Below are positions 49,896 to 61,800 of a stretch of DNA of 64,000 bases, piece by piece. Source of the DNA: Microglena sp. YARC (taxonomy: Eukaryota; Chlorophyta; Chlorophyceae; Chlamydomonadales; Chlamydomonadaceae). Numbering within the stretch: the stretch's first letter is position 1; each line of letters opens with the position of its first letter. A program made the position numbers and the translations under genes. The DNA is taken from assembly GCA_022414725.1 (NCBI GenBank), contig CM039463.1, forward strand, positions 79,905,183-79,969,182. The letters are read 5' to 3'. The notes below the pieces were generated by a model. That model had not been told where the DNA came from. It made no database searches and saw only the letters and a program-made list of their open reading frames with translations.

Positions 49896-52800
49896 GTATG
49901 TGTATGAATATGTATATGTGTATGTATATGTATATGTATATGTTTATGTATATGTATAACCTATATCCTAAAAATCCCGGCAGAACACGAAGTTACATTA
50001 TGTGGCACATGAGCTATATAAGTAGCACCTAAAAAAGACTTGCTAGGGTCAATGGGTACCTTCGTATTCATGGCATACTCACCTTGACTCTTTGTTACAC
50101 TGTGTTACACTGTGTAACACTGTATTACGCAGTGTTACACTGTGTTATGCTGTGTTATGCTGTGTTGCACAGTGTTAAATTGTGTTACACTGTGTTATGC
50201 TGTGTTATGCTGTGTTGCACAGTGTTAAATTGTGTTACACTGTGTTATGCTGTGTTATGCTGTGTTGCACAGTGTTAAATTGTGTTACACAGTGTTACAC
50301 TGTGGGCTCTTGCGGATTCCAGTGGGGAATCAGGATAGTGTAACCACCGTCATCCTTCTCATCACAAGGATCACAAGCGGGGGACCGCACTATGACATCA
50401 TATGATATCATGTCATCTGTGTTACACTGTGGGCTCTTGCGGATTCCAGTGGGGAATCAGGATAGTGTACCCACCATCATCCTTATCATCATACAGATCA
50501 AAAGCAGGGGACCGCACTATGACATCATATGATATCAGGTCATCTGTGTTACACTGTGGGCTCTTGCGGATTCAAGTGGGGACATGACCCTCGCATGATG
50601 CGTACTGCTTAACATTTTGGGCGCGTTGACTCACGAACACCCCCTCGCATGATGCGTACTGCTTAACATTTTGGGCGCGTTGACTCACAAACACCCCCTC
50701 GCATGATGCGTACTGCTTAACATTTTGGGCGCATTGACTCACAAACACCCCCTCGCATGATGCGTACTGCTTAACATTTTTGGCGCGTTGACTCACAAAC
50801 ACCCCCTTGCATGATGCGTACTGCTTTACATTTTGGGCGCGTTGACTCACAAACACCCCCTCGCATGATGCATACTGCTTAACATTTTGGGCGCGTTGAC
50901 TCACAAACACCCCCTCGCACGCTGCGTACTGCTTTATAAGTACGCCATCTTCGCCATCGTAATCGGGTGTGTGTGGTCGCATGTAATATCATTTGATGCC
51001 GGCAGTCTGACTAGGCTTAAGTTAACATTTATGTACAATATCATATGATGCAATTCGTATGACATCGTATGGTATCATGCTTGCCTTTGGTCAACACCAT
51101 ATGATATGCCAGCCCCTAATTACAAATCCACTATGACTCCGTAACGCTGCGGGCACTTAGGGAGTTCAGTAGGGCACCAGTGTAATGGTATAATAATCAT
51201 ACGCACTATAATCAAATAATTAATCATAATCATACGTACTATAATAAAATTATGTTATAATAATCATACGCACTATAATCAAATAATTAATCATAATCAT
51301 ACATACTATAATCAAATAATTAATCATAATCATACATACTATAATCAAATAATTAATCATAATCATACATACTATAATCAAATAATAAATCATAATCATA
51401 CATACTATAATCAAATAATTAATCATAATCATACATACTATAATAAAATTATGCTATAATAATCATACATACTATAATCAAATAATTAATAATAATCACA
51501 CGTACTATAATCGAATAATTAATAATAATCATACGTACTAGAATCAAATTATGTTATAATTATCGTACGTACTAGTCCCCCTTGGTTTCGTCAAGCTGTG
51601 GGCACTTGTAATTTGGCTCCTTGGCATCATCTATCCGCCTTCTAGCTGCCCACCTTCTGCGGGCAGAGTAAACATGGGTAGTTTAATCATATCCTTGTTA
51701 AACCACACTCTTGAGCACATAATTGTATTTTGAGCTCACAATCGTTTCCTCAGTACTTAATAGTTTCTTAAGCACATAATTGTTTAATGAGCACATAATT
51801 GTTTATTGAGCACATCATCGTTTATTGAGCACATAATTGTTTATTGAGCACATAATTGTTTATTGAGCACATCATCGTTTATTGAGCACATCATCGTTTA
51901 TTGAGCACATCATTGTTTACTGAGCACATAATCGTTTATTGAGCACATAATTGTTTATTGAGCACATAATTGTTTATTGAGCACATAATTGTTTATTGAG
52001 CACATCATCGTTTATTGAGCACATCATTATTTATTGAGCACATCATCGTTTATTGAGCACATCATCGTTTATTGAGCATATCATCGTTTATTGAGCACAT
52101 CATCGTTTATTGAGCACATAATTGTTTATTGAGCACATCATCGTTTATTGAGCACATCATCGTTTATTGAGCACATCATCGTTTATTGAGCACATAATTG
52201 TTTATTGAGCACATCATCGTTTATTGAGCACATCATTGTTTATTGAGCACATCATCGTTTATTGAGCACATCATCGTTTATTGAGCAAATCATCGTTTAT
52301 TGAGCCCATCATTGTTTATTGAGCACATAATCGTTTATTGAGCACATAATTGTTTATTGAGCACATAATTGTTTATTGAGCACATCATCGTTTATTGAGC
52401 ACATCATTGTTTATTGAGCACATCATTGTTTATCGAGCACATCATCGTTTATTGAGCACATCATCGTTTATTGAGCATATAATTGTTTATTGAGCACATA
52501 ATCGTTTATTGAGCACATCATCGTTTATTGAGCACATCATCGTTTATTGAGCACATCATTGTTTATTGAGCACATAATTGTTTATTGAGCACATAATTGT
52601 TTATTGAGCACATCATCGTTTATTGAAAACATCATCGTTTATTGAGCACATCATCGTTTATTGAGCACATCATTGTTTATTGAGCACATAATCGTTTATT
52701 GAGCACATAATCGTTTATTGAGCACATAATTGTTTATTGAGCACATAATTGTTTATTGAGCACATCATTGTTTATTGAGCACATCATCGTTTATTGAGCA

Positions 52801-55800
52801 CATCATTGTTTATTGAGCACATCATTGTTTATTGAGCACATACTCGTTTATTGAGCACATCATTGTTTATTGAGCACATCATCGTTTATTGAGCACATCA
52901 TCGTTTATTGAGCACATCATCGTTTATTGAGCAAATCATCGTTTATTGAGCACATCATCGTTTATTGAGCACATCATTGTTTATTGAGCACATCATCGTT
53001 TATTGCGCTAATAATCGTTTATTGAGCACATAATTGTTTATTGAGCACATCTTCGTTTATTGAGCATGAGCACATCATCGTTTATTGAGCACATAATCGT
53101 TTATTGAGCACATCATCGTTTATTGAGCACATAATTGTTTATTGAGCACATAAATGTCTATTGAGCACATCATCGTTTGTTGAGCACATCATCGTTTATT
53201 GAGCACATCATTGTTTATTGAGCACATAATCATTTATTGAGCACATAATTGTTTATTGAGCACATAATTGTTTATTGAGCACATAATTGTTTATTGAGCA
53301 CATCATCGTTTATTGAGCACATCATCGTTTATTGAGCACATTATCGTTTATTGAGCACATCATTGTTTATTGAGCACATCATTGTTTATTGAGCACATCA
53401 TCGTTTATTGAGCACATCATCGTTTATTGAGGCACATCATCGTTTATTGAGCACATAATTGTTTATGAGCATCGTTTATTGAGCACATATCGTTTATTGA
53501 GCACATAATTGTTTATTGAGCACATCATCGTTTTATTGAGCACATCATCTTTATTGCACATCATCGTTTATTGAGCACATCATTGTTTATTGAGCACATA
53601 ATCGTTATTGAGCATAAGATAATTGTTTATTGAGCACATCATTGTTTATTGAGCACATCATCGTTTATTGAGCACATCATTGTTTATGAGCACATCATCG
53701 TTTATTGAGCACATAATTGTTTTATTGAGTCATCGTTGAGCCATCATCGTTTATTGAGCACATAATCGTTTATTGAGCACATCATTGTTTATTGAGCACA
53801 TAATTGTTTGATTGAGCACATAATCGTTTATTGAGCACATCATCGTTTATTGAGCACATCATCATGTTTATTGAGCACATCATCGTTTTATTGAGCACAT
53901 GTTTATTGAGCACATCATCGTTTATTGAGCACATCATCGTTTATTGAGCACATCATCGTTTATTGAGCACATCATCGTTTATTGAGCACATTATTGTTTA
54001 TTGAGCACATCATCGTTTATTGAGCACATCATCGTTTATTGAGCTACATTCATCGTTTATTGAGCACATATTGTTTATTGAGCACATCATCGTTTATTGA
54101 GCACATAATCTGTTATTGAGCACATCATCGTTTATTGAGCACATCATCGTTTATTGAGCACATCATCGTTTATTGAGCACATCATCGTTTATTGAGCACA
54201 TCATCGTTTATTGAGCACATTTGTTTATTGAGCACATCATTTTATTGAGCACAGTTTTATGGAGCACATCATCGTTTATTGAGCACATCATTGTTTATTG
54301 AGCACATCATCGTTTATTGAGCACATAATTGTTTATTGAGCACATCATGTTTATGAGCACATCATCGTTTATTGAGCACATATCGTTTATTGAGCACATC
54401 AATCGTTTATTGAGCACATAATTGTTTATTGAGCACATAATCTGTTTATTTATTGAGCACATCATCGTTTATTGAGCAATCAATCGTTTATTGAGCACAT
54501 CAATTGTTTATTGAGCACATAATTTGTTTATTGAGCACATAATGTGTTTATTGAGCACATAATTGTTTATTGAGCACATCATCGTTTATTGAGCACATCA
54601 TCGTTTATTGAGCACATAATCGTTTATTGAGCACATCATCGTTATTGAGCGTTTATTGAGCACATCGTTTATTTGAGCACATCAATTGTTTATTGAGCCA
54701 CATAATCGTTTATTGAGCACATAATTGTTTATTGAGCACATAATTGTTTATTGAGCACATAATTGTTTATTGAGCACATCATCGTTTATTGAGCATATCA
54801 TCGTTGTATAAGCGTTTATTGAGCAACATCATCGTTATTGAGCACATATCTCATCGTTTATTGAGCACAATCACATCGTTTATTGAGGTCACATAATCGT
54901 TTATTGAGCACATAATTGTTTTTATTGAGCACATAATTGTTTTATTGAGCACATATCGTTTTATTGAGACACATCATCGTTTATTGAGGCACATCAATCG
55001 TTTATTTGAGCACATAATCGTTTATTGAGCACATAATTGTTTATTGAGCACATAATTGTTTATTGAGCACATCCATCGTTTATTGAGCACATCATCGTTT
55101 TAGAGCACATCATCGTTTATTGAGCACATAATTTTATTGAGGCACATAATCGTTTATTGAGCACATAATTTGTTTATTGAGCACATGAGCACATATTTGT
55201 TTATTGAGCACATCATCGGCTTTATTGAGCACATTTATCGTTTATTGTCACATCATTTTATTGAGCACATCATCGTTTATTGATAATCATCACATCATCG
55301 TTTATTGAGCACATCGTTTATTGAGCAACATCATCGTTTATTGAGCACCATCATTTTATGAGCACTATCATTATTGAGCACTACTCGTTTAATGTGTTTA
55401 TGAGCACATTACACATCGTTTATTAAGGCACATCGTTTATTGAGCACATAATTGTTTATTGAGCACTCAATAGATTGTTTATTGAGCACACTCTCGTTTA
55501 TGAGCACATCATCATCTTCGTTTATTGAGCACATCAATGCATCGTATTATTGATCACATAATTGTTATTGAGGCACATCATTGTTTATTGAGCACATTCG
55601 TTTATTGAGCACATCATCGTTTATTTGAGCACATCATCGTTTATGGACATCATATTGTTTATTTGAGCACATCATCCACGTTTATTGAGCACATAATGTT
55701 TATTGAGGCACATCGTTGATTGAGTACATCATCTGTTTATTGAGCGACATCACATCCATCGTTTATTGAGCATAGTAATCGTTATTGAGCACATCATCAC

Positions 55801-58800
55801 ATCACGTTTATTGAGCACATATATATTGGAGCACATCATCGTTTATTGAGCACATAACGTTTATTGAGCACATCATCGTTATTGAGGCCACATCATCGAT
55901 TTATTGAGCACATCATCGTTTTGAGCCACATCAATCGCTTATTGAAGCACATCATCGTTTGATTGAGCATTATTTAATCGTTTAGCATATAATTGTTTAT
56001 TGAGCACATATCGTTATTGAACACATAAATTGTTTTATTGAGCACATCATCGTTATTGGAATCATCGTTATTTAGCACATCATCGTTTATTAGCACATCA
56101 CGCTCATTGAGCACATCATTTGAGCATATGAGCATTCATTTATTTATGAGCACATCATTTTTTATTGAGCACATCATCGTTTATTGAGCATATCATCATA
56201 TTTATTGAGCACACATTGTTTATTGAGCACATCATCGTTTTATTGAAGCACATTTCGTTTATTGAGCACATAATCGTTTATTGAGCACATCATCGTTTAT
56301 TGAGCACATCATCGTTTATTCCAGCACATCATCGTTTATTGATGCTCATATATTGTTTTCCTCAGTACATAATCGTTTCCTCAGTACATAATAGTTTCTT
56401 AAGCACATAATCGTTTATTGAGCACATCATCGATTAAGCCATGTGGGTGTGTACACACTCGTCACAAATAAACTCGACACAACATCCATGCAACATAAAC
56501 TCTCTCCACATAGCATCTGCACAACACAACATTAACACAACATAGCACGCAATCCATGCAACATTACCTCCCTCCACACAACTTAACCTCCCTCCACACA
56601 ACATAACCCCATCTACCCAACATAACCCCCATCCATACAACTTAACCTCCATCTACCCAACATAACCCCCCTACACACAATACCTGCACAAAATAATCTA
56701 CATACAAAATAACCTACATACGAAATAACCGACATAATAAATAACCGACATACAAAATAACCTCCTTTCACATAATATCCTCATAAAATAACCTCGACAC
56801 GACATAACCTCCTTCTAAACGACATCACCTCGACAAAACCCAACATTCACACAAAGCAACCTGCACACAACACAGCCTCACTCATACAACATAATCCTCC
56901 CCTTCACACAATATCCACACAAAATGACTCGACACAGAACCTCCACGCACATTACCTCCCTCTACACAAACACAAATCTGGACACAACCCAACATTCGCA
57001 CACATAACCTCCCTCCACACAACATAACCCCCTCCATAAAAACATATAATTTATCTGTTGTGCTGTGCGCAGGCTTCTGGGAGCTCTTTGCCGACTGGAG
57101 AACCCAGTCTTTCAAGGGGCCGGCACCTAGTGCATCTGTGCTCACGCAAAGCTCCGTAGGAAAGGTGTGTGTGTGGTATATATTGGTGTGTGTGGGTAAA
57201 CTGCGTAGGAACGGTGTGTGTGTGGCAAAACATGCGTAGGAACGGTGTGTGGTGTGGCTAACCTGCGTAGGAACGGTGTGTGTGGGGGTGGGGTGGGGTG
57301 GGTGTGGGGGGCTATATTTCAGTGCTCGGTTTGCCTAGCAAGCTGCGTAGGAACGGTGTGTGTTGGGGGGGGTGGGGTGTGGTGTGTGTGTGGGGGGGGC
57401 TAATTAAACTGCATTCGGTTGGCTAAGCAAGCTGCGTATGGAAAGGTGTGTGTGGTGTGTGGTGTAAGGGGGGGATGGGGGGGGGGGGGGGGGGGGGGCT
57501 TTTTTTTACTCATCGGTTGCCTAGCAAGCTGCGTAGGAAAGGTGTGTGTTGTGTGTGTGGTGTAGGGTGGGGATGGGGGGGGGGGGGGGGGGGGGGGGGC
57601 CTTTATTTACTGCATCGGTTTGCTAGGAAGCTGCGTAGAAAGGTGTGTATGTGTTGGTGTTGTCTGTAGGGTGAAGCTGTGGGGGGGTGGGGGGCTATAT
57701 TCTACTGCATCGTTGCTACAAGCTGCGTAGGAAAGCGTGTGTGTTGTGGGTGGGGTTGGGGGGGGTGAGGGGGGGGTCTATAATTTTACTGCGATCGGTT
57801 GCTAGCAAGCCTGCGTAGGAGCAGTGTGTGTGGTGACTGTGTGTGTGGTGTGTCGTGTGGGGGGGGGGGGGAGGTAGGGGGGGGCGCGTGAGTGGCGAGG
57901 GGGGGGGGCTCATTTATGTCTTAACTGCATATGGGTTGCTACAAACACGCTGCAAGCTAGGAAAGTAGTGTGTAGTGTGTGTGTGTCGTGGGGTGGGGGG
58001 GGGGGAGGGCTATATTTACTGCATCGGTTGACTAGCTAAGCTGCGTAGGAAAAGGTGTGTGTGTGTGTGTGTGTGTAGGTGTGGAAGGTGTGGGGGGTGG
58101 GGCGGCTAATATTTACTGCATCGGTTGCTAGCAAGCTGCGTAGGAAAGCGCTTGTGTGGTGTGTTGTGTGTGTGGGGTGGGGGGGGGGGGGCCTATAGTT
58201 ACTGCATCGGATTGCTAGGGCAAGCTGCGTAAGGAAAGGTGTGTGGTGTGTGTGTGTGCTGTGTGTGGGGGGGTGGGGGGGGTGGGGGGGGGGGGGGGGG
58301 GGGGCCTCTATATTTTACTTGTGCATCGGTGTGCTAGTCAAGCTGCGTAGGAGAAGGTTGTGTGTGTGGTGGGTGGGTGGGTGGGTGGGTGGGTGGGGGC
58401 TATATTCAATGCATCGGTTGAGCAAGCTGCGTATGGAAGTGTGTTGTGTGTGTGTGTAGGGTTGGTGGGGGGGGGGGGGGGGGGTGGGGGGGGCTATATT
58501 ACTGCATCGGTTGCTAGCGCTGCGTAGGAAGGTGTTTGTGGGTGGGGTGGGGGGTGGGGGTCTGTGTGGGGGGTGGGGCTAGGTGTGTGTGTGTGTGGGG
58601 GGGGGCTATATTATACTGCATCGAGTTGCTAGAAGCTGCGTAGGAAAGGTGTGTAGTGTGTGGGTGTGGGTGTGGGGGGGGTGGGGGTGGGGGAGGTGTG
58701 TGGTGTGGGGTGGGGGTCTATATTTACTCGCTCGGTTGCTAGCAAGCTGCGTAGGAGGGTGTGGTGTGGTGTAGGGTGAAGGTGTGGGGGGTGGGGGCTT

Positions 58801-61800
58801 ATTTACTGATCGGTTGCTAGCAGCTGCGTAGGAAGGTGTGTGTGTGTGTGTGTGTGTGTGCTGTGTGTGGGGGGGGGGCTTATATTACTTGCATTCGGTT
58901 GCTAGCAGCTGCGTAGGAAAGGTGTGTGTTGTCGGTGTGTGTGGGGGGGGGGGGGGGCTATATTTAACTGCTTTCGCGTTGCTAGCAGCTGCGTAGGAAG
59001 ATGTGTGTGTGTTGTGGGGGGGGGGGGGGGGGCCTATATTTCTCATCGGTTGCTAGCAAGCGCGTAGGAAGGTGTGTGTGTGTGTGTGTGTGTAGGGTGG
59101 GGATGGGGGGGGGGGGGGGGGGGGGGGGGATCATTTACTGGCATCGGTTTGCTAGCACAAGCTGCGTAAGTTGAAAGGTGTGTGTGTGTTGGGTGGGGGA
59201 GGTGGATGGTGGGGGTGGACCGTGAGAGTACTGGGGAGGGAGGGGGTGGGGGGGGGGGGGAAGGTGTGTGTGTGTGGGGGAGGGGCCTCTTTTACTGCTT
59301 CGTTGCTATTAGCAAGCAGCGTAGGAAAAGGTGTGTGTGTGTGGGGGGGGTGTGGGGGGGGGGTGTGGGGGGTGGGGGGTGTGTGTGTGGGGGGGGGGGA
59401 GGGCTATTTTACTGGCACAAATCGGTTGCTAGCAGGCTGCGTAGGAAAGGTGTGGTGTGTTGTGTGGGTGNNNNNNNNNNNNNNNNNNNNNNNNNNNNNN
59501 NNNNNNNNNNNNNNNNNNNNNNNNNNNNNNNNNNNNNNNNNNNNNNNNNNNNNNNNNNNNNNNNNNNNNNNNNNNNNNNNNNNNNNNNNNNNNNNNNNNN
59601 NNNNNNNNNNNNNNNNNNNNNNNNNNNNNNNNNNNNNNNNNNNNNNNNNNNNNNNNNNNNNNNNNNNNNNNNNNNNNNNNNNNNNNNNNNNNNNNNNNNN
59701 NNNNNNNNNNNNNNNNNNNNNNNNNNNNNNNNNNNNNNNNNNNNNNNNNNNNNNNNNNNNNNNNNNNNNNNNNNNNNNNNNNNNNNNNNNNNNNNNNNNN
59801 NNNNNNNNNNNNNNNNNNNNNNNNNNNNNNNNNNNNNNNNNNNNNNNNNNNNNNNNNNNNNNNNNNNNNNNNNNNNNNNNNNNNNNNNNNNNNNNNNNNN
59901 NNNNNNNNNNNNNNNNNNNNNNNNNNNNNNNNNNNNNNNNNNNNNNNNNNNNNNNNNNNNNNNNNNNNNNNNNNNNNNNNNNNNNNNNNNNNNNNNNNNN
60001 NNNNNNNNNNNNNNNNNNNNNNNNNNNNNNNNNNNNNNNNNNNNNNNNNNNNNNNNNNNNNNNNNNNNNNNNNNNNNNNNNNNNNNNNNNNNNNNNNNNN
60101 NNNNNNNNNNNNNNNNNNNNNNNNNNNNNNNNNNNNNNNNNNNNNNNNNNNNNNNNNNNNNNNNNNNNNNNNNNNNNNNNNNNNNNNNNNNNNNNNNNNN
60201 NNNNNNNNNNNNNNNNNNNNNNNNNNNNNNNNNNNNNNNNNNNNNNNNNNNNNNNNNNNNNNNNNNNNNNNNNNNNNNNNNNNNNNNNNNNNNNNNNNNN
60301 NNNNNNNNNNNNNNNNNNNNNNNNNNNNNNNNNNNNNNNNNNNNNNNNNNNNNNNNNNNNNNNNNNNNNNNNNNNNNNNNNNNNNNNNNNNNNNNNNNNN
60401 NNNNNNNNNNNNNNNNNNNNNNNNNNNNNNNNNNNNNNNNNNNNNNNNNNNNNNNNNNNNNNNNNNNNNNAGGCCCCACCTCCTTCACACCCAACAAATC
60501 CCTCCCTACCTTACCGCCCGTACGTTCTCCACAACTCCCTCCCTCTCTCCCAACGCCAATGCAGGACTGAGCGAGAGTTGTCCCAAAGGCTGGCTCTCAA
60601 TATTTTGTATCCCCCCTCTGCCCTTCACAACCCCACTCCCCACCCTTCCCCCCTCCCTCGTCCCACCCAAATCCCTCCCTCCCCACTACCAATCCCTCCT
60701 TCCTCCACAACTCCCTCCCTCTCTCCCAACTCCGATGCCGACTGAGGCAGAGTTGTCCCAACAGCTGACTCCTTTATTTATGCCCATTCCCCTTCAGCCT
60801 CTTACAGCCCCAACCCCAACCCCCCCCTCCCATCACCTACCCTTCCCTTCCTTTTCCACAACTCACTCCACTCTCTCCTCAACTCCAATGCAGACTGAGA
60901 AGAGTTGTCCCAACAGGCTGGGCTCTTTCTTCATGCGCCTCAAGCTGGTGATGGAGGCCTTCAAGGAATACGTCATGCCCACTGTCAACATCTCAGGGGA
61001 TTGTTCATCTCTCTCTTATATATATATATATATATTAATATATATATATAATTTATTTATAAACGTCTGTTAAACCTGATATATTACATGTATTACTAAC
61101 TGTGGAGTCCCCTTCAAGGAAGTATAATGCCCAACTGCTTCAGTATCTCAAGCGTATGCTAAAGATAACTTGTCTGTACAGCTGCCTATTGTAACTGTCT
61201 ATATAAATGTATTATAAGTGGTGGAGGCCTTCAAGGATACGCACGCCCACTCAATAATCTGCAAAGCTTTGTACTATAACGCGTCAAATATAAGCGTCTA
61301 TATAAGTCTATACACATGCCTATATAACTGGTTGAGGCCTTTGAAGGAGAAACCCCGGCTGCCTTCAACATCTCAAGGTCTGCTATATATACATGCATAT
61401 ATATTAAGTGTCATGACACATGTCTATATTAAGTGTCATATACACATGTCTATTATAACTGGTTGCGCCTTGCAGGAGATCGCCGCTGCTTATGAAACAG
61501 TCCACGGTATGTATTTATAACGCGTCTATATAACACAGTCTATATAGCACCGGTATATATGACGTTCTAATATAACAGTCGTAGTATGTACAGGTCTATA
61601 TAACTGCTGTTGAGGCCTTGAAGGAGATCGCCGCTGCCTTCCAAACTCTCACGGTAAGTACGTATATAATGTACTATAATATAACTGGTGAGGCCTTGAA
61701 GGAGAACGCCGCTGCCCTTATTCAACATCTCACGTATGTATAATAACAGAGTCTACTATAACTGTCTATATAACTGGTTGAGGCCTTGAAGGCAGAAACC

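Noticed and set aside
51700..56435. CRISPR-like array of short direct repeats
   Set aside because: Units are directly contiguous with no unique spacers, no cas genes exist, and the genome is eukaryotic. It is a satellite.
59171..61073. Open frames of 462-538 codons on the plus strand and 362 on the minus strand
   Set aside because: They run through the 1000-N gap, which cannot contain stops by definition.
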